Source: Metabacillus dongyingensis
GTDB taxonomy: Bacteria > Bacillota > Bacilli > Bacillales > Bacillaceae
Reading direction: 5' to 3'
Assembly: GCF_019933155.2 (NCBI RefSeq)
Contig: NZ_CP082944.1
Coordinates: forward strand, 1-64,000
Length of the DNA stretch: 64,000 bases
The position numbers and the translations under genes are program-made. A model generated the notes under the pieces. The model was given only the letters and a program-made list of their open reading frames with translations. It ran no database searches and had not been told where the DNA came from. Below are positions 10,758-27,110 of the stretch, one piece after another (the first letter of the stretch is position 1; every line of letters starts with the position of its first letter).

Positions 10758-10764
10758 GCAAATG

Positions 10765-10797
10765 AAAGACATAGCCCAAAAAGCTATGTCTTTTTTC
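10765..10797 (+). terminator. Terminator after gyrA
   Basis: AAAGACATAGC/GCTATGTCTTT with a seven-base loop is followed by six T residues. Confidence 0.93.
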
Positions 10798-11025
10798 ATG
10801 CTCTTTTCGCAACTTTGTTGCTTGCATTTGTCAGTAAAAGATCGGCTTGGGAACTAATTAACTTCAGTATCTGTTTATTCCTTGATAAGAGTGCGATAGG
10901 AAACTTAGAATGTGATCGGTTTATATACGGAAAGCAATAATCATTTCGAGCACAGCCTTTATTTATTTCCGAAAACCATTTTTTACTAAATGGAATCGTT
11001 TATAATATGGTTGGGAGGTTTTCAT

Positions 11026-12114
11026 ATGAGAGTCCATATTAATCAGCTATCTGAAGGATGCATTCTGTCAAAAGACGTATTTTCCAAATCGTCCAAACCG
11101 TTAATGCGAAGACAAACAATCTTAGATCAAGATCTTCTGCAAATCCTGCAGGCTTTTTTAATAGATGAAGTTGATGTAGAGCCATACCTTGAAAATGGAT
11201 ATGCTTTTAAACCTGATGGGGCACTACTGGAATCTTCTCTTAGTGAAAAAACAGCAGAAATAAAACAAAGCAATGATTTTGAGGAATTGTATATAAACGC
11301 TGTACTTGCCTTTAAGCAATTGTATCTTGACTGGCAATCCGGTGCATTAGTTGATATCTCGAAAATCAGAAATCTATTAATTCCTGCTGCAGAGGAGGGA
11401 CTGAAAGAGCCCCATGAAATATTTAAGACCTACAATTATACAAAACATGATGACCATCTTTACCACCATTCAGTATCAGCAGCCTTAGTAAGCGCTTATT
11501 TGGGAAAGAGTATGGGCTTTTCTTATGGTGATACGATACAGGTCGCTATGGCAGGTCTTCTCTGTGACTGCGGCATGACAAAAATAGAACAAGGATTTCT
11601 GACTAAAAAGACAGCTCTCACTGACAAAGAGTTTAAAGAAATAAAGCAGCATCCTGTTTACAGCTACAAAATGCTTAAAAATATCGTTTCTTTGAAAGAG
11701 GCTGTTAGGCTTGGAGTGCTGCAGCATCATGAACGGCTTGACGGGAGCGGGTACCCTCTGGGAGCGAAGGCTGATCAGCTTCATGTATTCGGCAAAATAG
11801 CGGCTCTTGCTCATGCGTATCAGGCAATGGTCTCCGAAAGACCGCATAGAAGCAAACAATCTCCTTTTAAAGCTCTAGAACTGCTCATGCAAGATGAGTT
11901 TGGTAAATTTGATCTGACAGCATTGAACGAATTGAAGAAAGGTCTACTAAAACTAAGTTCAGGCACAAATATCAGATTGTCAGACGGCAGAATAGCAGAG
12001 ATCGTTTTTATAGAAGATCAATATCCGACCAGGCCACTTGTAAAGATAGAAGAAACAGAGGAAATTCTTTCGCTGAAAGAACAAAGACACCTTTTTATTG
12101 AAGAGATCATTTAA
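11026..12114 (+). CDS. HD-GYP-type phosphodiesterase domain protein, HD histidine replaced
   Basis: A 362-residue protein with an N-terminal domain of unknown type (about 1-120, starting MRVHINQLSEGCILSKDV) and a C-terminal HD-GYP domain. The GYP part is canonical: HHERLDGSGYP near residues 233-243, then IAALAHAYQAMVSERPHR. In the HD dyad the usual HD is CD (LLCDCGMTKI, Cys180-Asp181), so one metal ligand is altered. The family degrades cyclic di-GMP; activity here is uncertain. ATG 11026 follows GGGAGG at proper distance. A TATAAT at 11001-11006 is close upstream without a clear -35. It lies between gyrA and the rrn operon, where B. subtilis has no gene. Confidence 0.85.
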   Translation: MRVHINQLSEGCILSKDVFSKSSKPLMRRQTILDQDLLQILQAFLIDEVDVEPYLENGYAFKPDGALLESSLSEKTAEIKQSNDFEELYINAVLAFKQLYLDWQSGALVDISKIRNLLIPAAEEGLKEPHEIFKTYNYTKHDDHLYHHSVSAALVSAYLGKSMGFSYGDTIQVAMAGLLCDCGMTKIEQGFLTKKTALTDKEFKEIKQHPVYSYKMLKNIVSLKEAVRLGVLQHHERLDGSGYPLGAKADQLHVFGKIAALAHAYQAMVSERPHRSKQSPFKALELLMQDEFGKFDLTALNELKKGLLKLSSGTNIRLSDGRIAEIVFIEDQYPTRPLVKIEETEEILSLKEQRHLFIEEII

Positions 12115-12137
12115 GAGCAAACTTTTTGCTCTTTTCT
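12113..12137 (+). terminator. Terminator after the HD-GYP gene
   Basis: AAGAGCAAA/TTTGCTCTT overlaps the last stop codon bases and is followed by a short T run. It directly abuts the first rrn promoter. Confidence 0.75.
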
Positions 12138-12139
12138 TA

Positions 12140-12168
12140 TTGCATATTTTAATAGATGCTGATATACT
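12140..12168 (+). promoter_or_regulatory. rrn operon 1 promoter P1
   Basis: TTGCAT (12140-12145) and TATACT (12163-12168) have a 17-base spacer. It begins just after the upstream terminator. Confidence 0.65.
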
Positions 12169-12233
12169 TCTATAAGTCAGTAACAAACCTTCTACATAAA
12201 GCAGTTAACGAAAATTATTTCTTAAAAAAATGA

Positions 12234-12263
12234 TTGACATTAACTCGGTAGAAATGGTATATT
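12234..12263 (+). promoter_or_regulatory. rrn operon 1 promoter P2
   Basis: TTGACA (12234-12239) and TATATT (12258-12263) have an 18-base spacer, preceded by an A/T-rich upstream element. Transcription would start near 12270 at the GTCGC hairpin shared by both rrn leaders. Confidence 0.85.
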
Positions 12264-12296
12264 AAAAGGGTCGCTTCGAGAGAGTGCGACACAATA

Positions 12297-12310
12297 AGTT
12301 CTTTGAAAAC
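12297..12310 (+). promoter_or_regulatory. rrn leader antitermination boxA
   Basis: AGTTCTTTGAAAAC matches the Bacillus rrn boxA. A second copy, TTGTTCTTTGAAAAC, lies before 23S at 14250-14264. These recruit the NusB/NusE complex. Confidence 0.7.
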
Positions 12311-12377
12311 TAAACAAAACCAAAAGCGTACCAAACGTTTTAAATTTTTGAAGTCAGCAACAAATTGAGTCACAAAT

Positions 12378-13923
<1,546 letters not shown>

Positions 13924-14075
13924 AAGATATGAGGACGCTTTTGGTTTTTGTTTAGTTTTGAGAGAACTTTGTTCCCTCTAAGTGAATAGCGAGTTTACTT
14001 TAGAAGTAAGCGAGGAATCATTTGCGCGTACTTTTTTGTACGTCAAAAATATTCTTTTATTCACACTTGTGAGAT

Positions 14076-14152
<77 letters not shown>

Positions 14153-14168
14153 TCTCTTAAATTCATAT

Positions 14169-14244
14169 GGGGCCTTAGCTCAGCTGGGAGAGCGCCTGCC
14201 TTGCACGCAGGAGGTCAGCGGTTCGATCCCGCTAGGCTCCACCA
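14169..14244 (+). tRNA. tRNA-Ala (UGC) in rrn operon 1 spacer
   Basis: A 76-base cloverleaf with acceptor GGGGCCT/AGGCTCC (one wobble), anticodon TGC at 14202-14204, TTCGATCCC, and an encoded CCA. Confidence 0.97.
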
Positions 14245-14393
14245 AGAAGTTGTTCTTTGAAAACTAGATAACGTAATTGATAACAAGTAATTCACTGAGA
14301 TTTACGCTTACCATAATTAGTGATTTTCTAGACATTTATGTCTAAACAAACAACGAAATGCGAAACGCATCTTATGATGCGGTTGACCATTTA

Positions 14394-17322
<2,929 letters not shown>

Positions 17323-17407
17323 CAGTCTAATAAAGTGTAAAACCTGAGTGAAACTTGTTATCATACGTTATTTAGTTTTGAAAGAATAACTCTTTCTAAT
17401 TGCATAT

Positions 17408-17526
<119 letters not shown>

Positions 17527-17532
17527 CGCAAA

Positions 17533-17564
17533 AAAAAGAACAGCAGAGATGCTGTTCTTTTTTG
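17533..17564 (+). terminator. Terminator of rrn operon 1
   Basis: AAAGAACAGCA/TGCTGTTCTTT with loop GAGA and a T run. Identity with rrn operon 2 ends about ten bases later. The next 250 bases to yaaC show only two loose copies of TTATCCAATA. Confidence 0.92.
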
Positions 17565-17811
17565 TATGGAAAAAATAAAAGGACAAAGGGCAGTTAGGAG
17601 GTTGGAAGCAGATTTTTTTGAAGAATTTACATCCATTGGAAGTTGTTGCATAGCGAACATAAAATAACGCTAAGCGCTCGTAAATGAAAAAAGTGGTTTC
17701 CCTATTTGATGGAGGGCTGTTACGATCCCGATAACCCGTTCAACTATTCATTATGGATTTTTTTTATCCAATACTTATTAGCCTGATTTTGTTATCCAAT
17801 AATGCGCTGGA

Positions 17812-18771
17812 CTATCCCTTTTCCCATAATTCATTCAAAAACATCAGTGCAAACTGAGGTATTTTTTCTTTTGTCACTTCAAGAAAACGAACAATGAATA
17901 CATAATCATCCTGTGAATGGCTTAGCATTAGTTCGTACCACCACTCGGTTTCATATCTTGAGATCATGCTTAAGTTGTACAACAATAAGTAATGAGCCAT
18001 GAATTCAGGCAATCCGGCAAGATCATTCATTGATGCAGGCAAGGTGTATTCGCCTGTTTGCCCATTGTACAGAAATGGAAGACTGTAAAAAGCGCTGAAG
18101 TGATCAGGCGGATAGCAAGTAATTATGTTTTCGGAATGATTTCCTCTGCTAAGCTGAAAATGATAATCGAAATATTCAAGCAGCCTTTCCGGTGTCATGT
18201 GATAAGAGGCTGCCGCTTCAACTGGAATATGCAGCTGCTTGTTTTCATATTTGGTTCTAAAATGAACATTTTTCTGTTTATGCCTAGTAAATAAATCACT
18301 TATTTCTGGGATTCTTTTTAAAAGTTCATGCATGGTGTATTTATCATTTTCTACATGTTCCAGCTTAAATAAATGGGATGCTGTGTGAGCAAATAAACCA
18401 TTTCTTTGGATCTTTACTTCATCCTGCAAAAAGCGATAATGCTGTTTTTTTCGCTTTCTTGTTGATACGCCATGTGCAAGGACGGAGGAAGTGGCCGGGT
18501 ATTCTGGATCTGCTGTAAGAATGCAGGCTTTCATAAGCTGAGACATTCCGTAAAACAGGAGCATTGGCTGTACAGGAAGGGCGGCGCATGCTGATGAAAG
18601 ATAAAAGTTTTCGGCATGCTTCAGATGGTAAACGAAAGGATAGCTGTTTTGATAGGATAATTCTGCAGGTGCTGTTTGCTGATTTTTTTTATAACTTTTT
18701 TCCAGAAACTTTTGGACCGTTTCCGTTGATTGATATGATTTTAACTGGTTCCAGACGCTTGTTTTCATCAT
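17812..18771 (-). CDS. yaaC: YaaC-family protein of unknown function
   Basis: A 319-residue protein on the minus strand between the first rrn operon and guaB, exactly where B. subtilis has yaaC. Recognised by position, length and segments such as YGMSQLMKACILT and the C-terminal half with ETEWWYELMLSHSQDDYVF. No catalytic motif, signal peptide or membrane segment is evident. It starts at a double ATG (18771 or 18768) after AGGGGAG. The function of the family is not known to me. Confidence 0.85.
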   Translation of the reverse strand: MMKTSVWNQLKSYQSTETVQKFLEKSYKKNQQTAPAELSYQNSYPFVYHLKHAENFYLSSACAALPVQPMLLFYGMSQLMKACILTADPEYPATSSVLAHGVSTRKRKKQHYRFLQDEVKIQRNGLFAHTASHLFKLEHVENDKYTMHELLKRIPEISDLFTRHKQKNVHFRTKYENKQLHIPVEAAASYHMTPERLLEYFDYHFQLSRGNHSENIITCYPPDHFSAFYSLPFLYNGQTGEYTLPASMNDLAGLPEFMAHYLLLYNLSMISRYETEWWYELMLSHSQDDYVFIVRFLEVTKEKIPQFALMFLNELWEKG

Positions 18772-18822
18772 CCTGCAGCTCCCCTTTCTTTTTTCGCAAT
18801 TTTTAAACTCTTTTGCCTGTTC

Positions 18823-18851
18823 TTGACAGTAGGTTGGCTAGTTGTTAATCT
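18823..18851 (+). promoter_or_regulatory. Candidate guaB promoter
   Basis: TTGACA (18823-18828) and TAATCT (18846-18851) have a 17-base spacer, 35 bases before guaB. It has a perfect -35 and a fair -10. Confidence 0.6.
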
Positions 18852-18873
18852 ACTAATAATATTTTGCCGTTAA

Positions 18874-20355
<1,482 letters not shown>

Positions 20356-20404
20356 GCGTTTCTAGGTCGATTTACCTGAAATGTAATACAATGTTCAATC
20401 TTTA

Positions 20405-20437
20405 GGACAGAGTCTCAGACTCTGTCTATTTTTTTTG
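20405..20437 (+). terminator. Terminator after guaB
   Basis: A perfect nine-base stem GACAGAGTC/GACTCTGTC with a three-base loop, then T-rich sequence. Confidence 0.92.
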
Positions 20438-20527
20438 ACCATAGTGTGATAAAATCGATTTTGTTGTTTGTAACTCATGTCAATAATTGAATATAAAAAT
20501 AGATGAAAAACGGTGGAGGTTATGAAT

Positions 20528-21886
20528 TTGAGCAACATGAAGTTAAAGCGTCTGCTGTCCGTTCTGTTTGCTGCTGTTCTGGCGATAACAGTTGTTTTGC
20601 CGGCATCACAGACATCTGCGGCAGAAAATGATGCAGTTGGAGTCAATGCAAAAGGTGCAATTTTAGTAGAAGCGTCTACAGGTAAAATTTTATACGGGAA
20701 AAATGCAGACGATCTGCTGCCGATTGCAAGTATGGCTAAAATTATGACAGAATACTTGGTTCTTGAAGCAGTCGATAAAGGAAAAATCAAATGGGATCAA
20801 ACTTACACTCCAAGTGAGTATGTATATAAAATTTCCCAAAACCGCGGACTTTCCAACGTTCCATTACGAAAAGACGGTACATACAATGTAAAAGAGCTTT
20901 ATGAAGCGATGAGCATTTATTCTGCAAACGGAGCAGCTATTGCATTAGCAGAAATCGTTTCAGGATCTGAGTCTAATTTCGTAAAATTAATGAATGAAAA
21001 GGCAAAAGATCTTGGTCTTAAAAACTTCGAATTTGTGAACTCCACAGGTTTAGAAAATGGAGATCTTGCAGGAATGCATCCGGATGGAACGACAGCAGAT
21101 GCTGAAAATAAAATGTCAGCGCGGGATATGGCGCTGCTTTCTCAAAAATTAATTAACGACTACCCGGAAGTTTTGGACACAGCAAGTACTCCGAGAAAAG
21201 TATTCAGAGAAGGCACAGAAGATGCAATCAAGATGGATAACTGGAACTGGATGCTTGAAGGCCTGCTATTTGAAACCGAAGGTGTAGATGGTTTAAAAAC
21301 AGGTTCTACTAAATCAGCAGGTTCTTCTTTTACAGCAACTGCTGAACGAAATGGCATGAGGGTTATAACTGTAGTATTAAACGCAGCAAGTGATGACGGC
21401 AGCCTGCACACTCCTCGTTTTAAAGAAACGAAAAAAATGATTGATTATGCATATAACAATTTCAAGATGGAAGAAATCTATCCTGAAAACTATCAAATCA
21501 AAAATAAATCTGACCTCTCTGTTGTGAAAGGGAAAGAAAAAGAAGTAGCAGTAGCAACAAAAGAACCGCTTAATCTTGTTGTTAAAAATGGTGAAAAAGA
21601 ATCATATGAGCCAAGCTACGTTTTTGATCAAAAGAAGGTCAATGCAGACAATGAAGTACAAGCCCCTGTCAAAAAAGGCGAGAAAATCGGCTATATGACA
21701 GTTAAGTACACAGGAAAAGGCCAAGACCTGGGCTTCTTAGAAGAAAAAAGCGACGCCAATGTTGATATCATAACAAAAAGCGGTGTTGAAAAAGCCAATT
21801 GGTTTGTATTATCCATGAGAGGCATCGGCGGATTCTTCGGAAGTCTTTGGGGAACAGTGACAGACACTGTCACAGGCTGGTTTTAA
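20528..21886 (+). CDS. dacA: D-alanyl-D-alanine carboxypeptidase DacA (PBP5)
   Basis: Trims the terminal D-Ala from peptidoglycan stem peptides at the outer membrane face. The 452-residue precursor has a Sec signal peptide (LLSVLFAAVLAITVVLP, cleavage near TSAAEN), the penicillin-binding motifs SMAK (active serine), SAN and KTG, a PBP5 C-terminal beta domain, and a terminal amphipathic anchor ending GTVTDTVTGWF. The active-site motif is SMAK where B. subtilis has SMTK. TTG 20528 is preferred because GGAGG (20515-20519) lies eight bases before it; ATG 20522 is too close. Confidence 0.95.
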   Translation: MSNMKLKRLLSVLFAAVLAITVVLPASQTSAAENDAVGVNAKGAILVEASTGKILYGKNADDLLPIASMAKIMTEYLVLEAVDKGKIKWDQTYTPSEYVYKISQNRGLSNVPLRKDGTYNVKELYEAMSIYSANGAAIALAEIVSGSESNFVKLMNEKAKDLGLKNFEFVNSTGLENGDLAGMHPDGTTADAENKMSARDMALLSQKLINDYPEVLDTASTPRKVFREGTEDAIKMDNWNWMLEGLLFETEGVDGLKTGSTKSAGSSFTATAERNGMRVITVVLNAASDDGSLHTPRFKETKKMIDYAYNNFKMEEIYPENYQIKNKSDLSVVKGKEKEVAVATKEPLNLVVKNGEKESYEPSYVFDQKKVNADNEVQAPVKKGEKIGYMTVKYTGKGQDLGFLEEKSDANVDIITKSGVEKANWFVLSMRGIGGFFGSLWGTVTDTVTGWF

Positions 21887-21890
21887 TTGA

Positions 21891-21924
21891 AAAAAGACTT
21901 ACTCGAGATGAGTAAGTCTTTTTT
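21891..21924 (+). terminator. Terminator after dacA
   Basis: AAAAAGACTTACTC/GAGTAAGTCTTTTT with a six-base GAGAT-type loop is a very stable hairpin ending in T residues. Confidence 0.95.
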
Positions 21925-22083
21925 ACATAAATGGATATATTTAGAATTGATAGATGGCTCCGCTTTTCTTTGATTGAATTGTTTTAATTATCTCTTTAAT
22001 TTTGATAGGATTTTTTTATAACTTAGGATAGAATAAGCTATATGTGCAAAATGAAATTTTACATATTACAAGGGGGATATAGA

Positions 22084-22968
22084 ATGAATAACACAGGTAC
22101 AGATCGTGTAAAACGCGGAATGGCAGAAATGCAAAAAGGCGGCGTCATTATGGACGTAGTCAATGCAGAGCAAGCAAAGATCGCTGAGGAAGCTGGAGCA
22201 GTTGCTGTTATGGCACTTGAGCGCGTTCCTGCTGACATTCGTGCAGCTGGCGGAGTTGCCCGTATGGCAGATCCTACAATTGTTGAAGAAGTGATGAAGG
22301 CTGTAACGGTTCCAGTTATGGCAAAAGCACGTATTGGCCACATTGTTGAAGCCCGCATTTTAGAAGCGATGGGTGTCGATTACATTGATGAAAGTGAAGT
22401 GCTGACTCCGGCTGATGAGGAGTACCACTTAAATAAACGTGATTATACAGTTCCATTTGTTTGCGGATGCCGTGATTTAGGCGAAGCTACTAGACGTATT
22501 GCAGAGGGCGCTTCTATGCTCCGTACAAAAGGCGAGCCTGGTACAGGAAATATCGTTGAGGCTGTTCGCCACATGCGTAAAGTAAATGGCCAAGTGCGCA
22601 GAATCATTGGAATGAGCACGGATGAACTGATGACAGAAGCGAAGCTGTTAGGCGCGCCTTATGAGCTTCTTCTTCAAATCAAGCATGAGGGACGCCTTCC
22701 GGTTGTAAACTTCGCAGCAGGCGGCGTAGCAACTCCTGCTGATGCTGCTCTAATGATGCAATTAGGCGCAGACGGAGTATTCGTAGGTTCAGGTATCTTC
22801 AAGTCTGAAAACCCGGCAAAATTTGCTCGAGCGATTGTTGAAGCAACAACTCACTATCAGGACTATGAGCTGATTGCAAGTCTTTCAAAGGGACTTGGAA
22901 CAGCAATGAAAGGCATTGAGATCTCAACATTGCTTCCTGAGAACAGAATGCAAGAGCGCGGCTGGTAA
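22084..22968 (+). CDS. pdxS: Pyridoxal 5'-phosphate synthase subunit PdxS
   Basis: Forms PLP from ribose 5-phosphate, glyceraldehyde 3-phosphate and ammonia delivered by PdxT. The 294-residue TIM barrel is full length, with the lysines in MAKARIGH and [10 protein letters not shown] that carry the imine intermediates and the phosphate-binding [13 protein letters not shown] segment. ATG 22084 follows AAGGGGG; an open frame extends upstream but includes that binding site. It is followed 20 bases later by pdxT. Confidence 0.98.
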   Translation: MNNTGTDRVKRGMAEMQKGGVIMDVVNAEQAKIAEEAGAVAVMALERVPADIRAAGGVARMADPTIVEEVMKAVTVPVMAKARIGHIVEARILEAMGVDYIDESEVLTPADEEYHLNKRDYTVPFVCGCRDLGEATRRIAEGASMLRTKGEPGTGNIVEAVRHMRKVNGQVRRIIGMSTDELMTEAKLLGAPYELLLQIKHEGRLPVVNFAAGGVATPADAALMMQLGADGVFVGSGIFKSENPAKFARAIVEATTHYQDYELIASLSKGLGTAMKGIEISTLLPENRMQERGW

Positions 22969-22988
22969 TCATAAAGGAGTAGAATACA

Positions 22989-23579
22989 ATGCTTAAAATT
23001 GGTGTATTAGGCCTTCAAGGTGCTGTAAGAGAGCACATTCGATCAATAGAGGCTAGCGGTGCAGAAGGAGTCGTTGTGAAACGTCCTGAGCAGCTGGATG
23101 AACTGGATGGACTTATTATGCCAGGCGGAGAAAGCACGACAATGCGCCGCCTGATTGATAAATATGACTTCATGAATCCGCTGAAAACTTTCGCTGAACA
23201 GGGAAAACCGATGTTTGGAACCTGTGCCGGCTTAATTCTTCTTGCTAAGAACATTGTTGGATACAGTGAAGGACATCTTGGCCTAATGGATGTTACGGTT
23301 GAAAGAAATTCATTTGGGCGTCAGCGCGAAAGCTTTGAAGCAGAATTGAACATTACAGATGTTGCTGAAGATTTCGTTGGTGTGTTTATCAGGGCTCCTC
23401 ATATTGTGGAAGTTGGAGAAGATGTGGAGATTTTGTCTAAGCATAACGGGAGAATTGTTGCAGCGCGTCAAGGACAGTTCCTGGGCTGCTCGTTTCATCC
23501 TGAATTAACGGATGATCACCGGATGACTGGGCTGTTTGTACGTATGGTGGAAAACACAAAAGCAAAGTTAAGTGTATAA
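22989..23579 (+). CDS. pdxT: Pyridoxal 5'-phosphate synthase glutaminase subunit PdxT
   Basis: Class I glutaminase that feeds ammonia to PdxS. The 196-residue protein has the nucleophile elbow GTCAGLILL with Cys near 79 and the His/Glu pair in SFHPELTDD near 170-172. The PGGEST segment near 47 contributes the oxyanion hole. AAAGGAG lies eight bases before the ATG. It is the second gene of the pdxST operon; a T-box leader for serS follows. Confidence 0.98.
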   Translation: MLKIGVLGLQGAVREHIRSIEASGAEGVVVKRPEQLDELDGLIMPGGESTTMRRLIDKYDFMNPLKTFAEQGKPMFGTCAGLILLAKNIVGYSEGHLGLMDVTVERNSFGRQRESFEAELNITDVAEDFVGVFIRAPHIVEVGEDVEILSKHNGRIVAARQGQFLGCSFHPELTDDHRMTGLFVRMVENTKAKLSV

Positions 23580-23584
23580 AACCC

Positions 23585-23613
23585 TTGCAACCGTCCCAAA
23601 CTTGTAGTAAATT
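23585..23613 (+). promoter_or_regulatory. Candidate promoter for the serS T-box leader
   Basis: TTGCAA (23585-23590) and TAAATT (23608-23613) have a 17-base spacer, placing the RNA start near 23620. Confidence 0.55.
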
Positions 23614-23619
23614 ATGAAT

Positions 23620-25184
<1,565 letters not shown>

Positions 25185-25196
25185 TAATAAGCTTTT

Positions 25197-25240
25197 AAGA
25201 AGGGGCCAAAATCCGTTTTGTCCCCTTCTTAAATTTTTTC
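25197..25240 (+). terminator. Terminator after serS
   Basis: AAGAAGGGG/CCCCTTCTT, continued by CAAAA/TTTTG inside, is followed by a T-rich tract. Confidence 0.88.
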
Positions 25241-25260
25241 AAAAAAGTTTTTTAGAATTG

Positions 25261-25290
25261 TTGACAAGCATATTTTAGATATGCTATATT
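25261..25290 (+). promoter_or_regulatory. tRNA-Ser promoter
   Basis: TTGACA (25261-25266) and TATATT (25285-25290), 18-base spacer, ending 15 bases before the mature tRNA. Confidence 0.85.
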
Positions 25291-25305
25291 AATTCTTGTC
25301 AGTAC

Positions 25306-25398
25306 GGAGGTATACCCAAGTCTGGCTGAAGGGATCGGTCTTGAAAACCGACAGGGGGGTCAAACCCCGCGGGGGTTCGAATCCCTCTACCTCCTCCA
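25306..25398 (+). tRNA. tRNA-Ser (UGA)
   Basis: A 93-base type II tRNA with acceptor GGAGGTA/TACCTCC, anticodon TGA at 25342-25344, a long variable arm, TTCGAATCC in the T arm, and an encoded CCA. The discriminator base reads T, where G is usual for bacterial tRNA-Ser. Confidence 0.96.
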
Positions 25399-25446
25399 TT
25401 TTACATATAAAATCCAATGTTTAGCGCATAAAGATTGGAGATTGAT

Positions 25447-25480
25447 AAAACCTGCGGCAGATTCTGCTGCAGGTTTTTTG
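25447..25480 (+). terminator. Terminator after tRNA-Ser
   Basis: AAACCTGC/GCAGGTTT with inner GCAGA/CTGCT-type pairing and a T run. Confidence 0.9.
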
Positions 25481-25502
25481 TATATCTTTTTTTGCTGGAT
25501 AC

Positions 25503-25536
25503 AAAAAAAATAACCGATTAAACCGGTTATTTTTTA
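25503..25536 (-). terminator. Terminator of dgk-dck
   Basis: Read on the minus strand, AAATAACCG/CGGTTATTT precedes a run of eight T residues. The dck stop codon (25527-25529) lies inside the stem. The hairpin could also act weakly on the plus strand. Confidence 0.85.
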
Positions 25537-26195
25537 AGTAATCTTGTCTGCTCTATAAAATGGGCTACGCGCTCAACAATTGGTTCAATAGAACCTTTGT
25601 TTGCCATAATGTCATAATCGTTAATGTTGAGGCGCAAGACAGGACATGCATTAAAATTATTAATCCAATCTTCATAGCGGCGGTGCATCTCTTCCCAATA
25701 AGCAATTGGTGTCTGCTGCTCCATCGGACGGCCTCGTTCTTTGATGCGGGATAAAATATCCTCAAGGCTGCCTTCTAAGTAAATCAAAAGGTCAGGATGA
25801 GGGAAGTAAGGTGTCATGACCATCGCATCGAATAAATTCGTGTATGTTTCATAATCCACTTCTGTCATCGTGCCTTTTTCATAATGCATTTTGGCAAAAA
25901 TCCCAGTATCTTCATAGATTGACCGATCCTGAATAAAACCTCCGCCGTATTCAAAAATCCGCTTTTGCTCTTTAAATCTTTCAGCAAGGAAGTAGATTTG
26001 CAGATGAAAGCTCCATCTTTCAAAATCTGCGTAAAATTTATCAAGATAGGGGTTTGTATCTACTTTTTCAAATGAGGTGCGGAAATTCAATGCATTTGCA
26101 AGTGCATTTGTCATTGTCGATTTTCCGACACCGACCGTTCCTGCAATGGTAATGACGGCGTTGTGAGGAATGCTGTATTTCTCTCTCAAATTCAT
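25527..26195 (-). CDS. dck: Deoxyadenosine/deoxycytidine kinase
   Basis: Salvages deoxyadenosine and deoxycytidine to the monophosphates. The 222-residue dNK-type kinase has the P-loop GTVGVGKST near residues 19-27, the substrate segment FQDRSIYED-like FIQDRSIYED near 86-95 with the DRS motif, and the lid arginines in RIKERGRPME near 150-159. Its ATG overlaps the dgk stop by four bases, so the pair is one minus-strand operon, in the same order and orientation as B. subtilis dgk-dck. Confidence 0.95.
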   Translation of the reverse strand: MNLREKYSIPHNAVITIAGTVGVGKSTMTNALANALNFRTSFEKVDTNPYLDKFYADFERWSFHLQIYFLAERFKEQKRIFEYGGGFIQDRSIYEDTGIFAKMHYEKGTMTEVDYETYTNLFDAMVMTPYFPHPDLLIYLEGSLEDILSRIKERGRPMEQQTPIAYWEEMHRRYEDWINNFNACPVLRLNINDYDIMANKGSIEPIVERVAHFIEQTRLLKK

Positions 26196-26836
26196 TTTTT
26201 AGTAACTCCTTCATGTAAAGATTCATCCAGGCGTTTAAATATATAGGTTAAATCTCTTTCGTTTTGTACAAAATCAAGCTCATCTCCGCTGAATCTCAGA
26301 ACTGGGATGGAGGGGTGCTCTTTTTCCCACTGTGACATGGCCACTTCGTAGTCCTCCGATAACTGCTTTAAATAGCCGGGATCGATATTTTTTTCGATCT
26401 CTCTCCCGCGCATATCAATGCGGTTAAGCAAGGTATCAAGACTTGCATTCAAGTAAATGATCAAGTTTGGCTTTGGCATGTCGCTTGTTAAAATCGAATA
26501 AATATCAAGGTATTTATCGTATTGTTCTTTTTTAAGAGTGCGCTTTGCGAAAATAAGATTTTTATAAATATGATAATCTGCCACAACAGGCTGACTCTTT
26601 TTCAAAAATAACTGAGCAATATCTTCAAGCTGTTTATATCGATTACACAGGAAGAACATCTCTGTTTGAAAACTCCACTCTTCAATGTTTTCATAAAATT
26701 TGCCGAGAAACGGATTCTCATCAACGATCTCTTTAAGCAAATGAAATTGATAGTGTTCTGCTATCGCTCTTGCAAGCGAAGTTTTCCCAACACCAATCGG
26801 TCCTTCCACGGTAATAAACGGTACACCATTCATCAC
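26192..26836 (-). CDS. dgk: Deoxyguanosine kinase
   Basis: Salvages deoxyguanosine to dGMP. The 214-residue protein is a paralogue of the adjacent dck, with P-loop GPIGVGKTS near residues 12-20, FLCNRYKQL near 62-70, a modified DR-type segment VVADYHIYKNL near 88-98, and the lid RIDMRGREIE near 134-143. GGAGG lies a few bases before the ATG (GGTCCTCC on the plus strand). The two paralogues divide purine and pyrimidine deoxynucleosides between them. The 270 bases upstream hold its promoter region and that of hpd. Confidence 0.94.
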   Translation of the reverse strand: MMNGVPFITVEGPIGVGKTSLARAIAEHYQFHLLKEIVDENPFLGKFYENIEEWSFQTEMFFLCNRYKQLEDIAQLFLKKSQPVVADYHIYKNLIFAKRTLKKEQYDKYLDIYSILTSDMPKPNLIIYLNASLDTLLNRIDMRGREIEKNIDPGYLKQLSEDYEVAMSQWEKEHPSIPVLRFSGDELDFVQNERDLTYIFKRLDESLHEGVTKK

Positions 26837-27037
26837 GGGTCCTCCTACGCAAAAAAATCTATCAAAACAGACAAATTTTATTGTATCACAGTGGCAATAT
26901 GAAAAGAGTAAGGTTTTAACGAAAAAGAAAAGTTTCCAATTATCCTCTCATAGCAGCGAGAGTTTTATGCGGATGCACCAGAGCGTGATCTAAGGTTACA
27001 TCATTGCAGAAAAGCGTTCTAGCTTTACTCAGCACTC

Positions 27038-27067
27038 TTGATTCCATCTCTTCTTTTTCCGTATGAT
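27038..27067 (+). promoter_or_regulatory. Candidate promoter of the tyrosine catabolic operon
   Basis: TTGATT (27038-27043) and TATGAT (27062-27067), 18-base spacer, 43 bases before hpd. Confidence 0.5.
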
Positions 27068-27084
27068 GGATTCTGAATAGTAAT

Positions 27085-27099
27085 AATATTCATAAAATG
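27085..27099 (+). promoter_or_regulatory. CodY-box-like sequence downstream of the hpd promoter
   Basis: AATATTCATAAAATG matches the CodY consensus AATTTTCWGAAAATT at 12 of 15 positions. It lies just past the predicted transcription start, where bound repressor would block the operon. This is inference from sequence only. Confidence 0.3.
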
Positions 27100-27110
27100 G
27101 AGGGATTTAT

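Noticed and set aside
17700..17811. Direct repeats TTATCCAATA between rrn operon 1 and yaaC as an attachment site or DnaA-box pair
   Set aside because: Short, imperfect, not followed by mobile genes, and not the DnaA box TTATCCACA.
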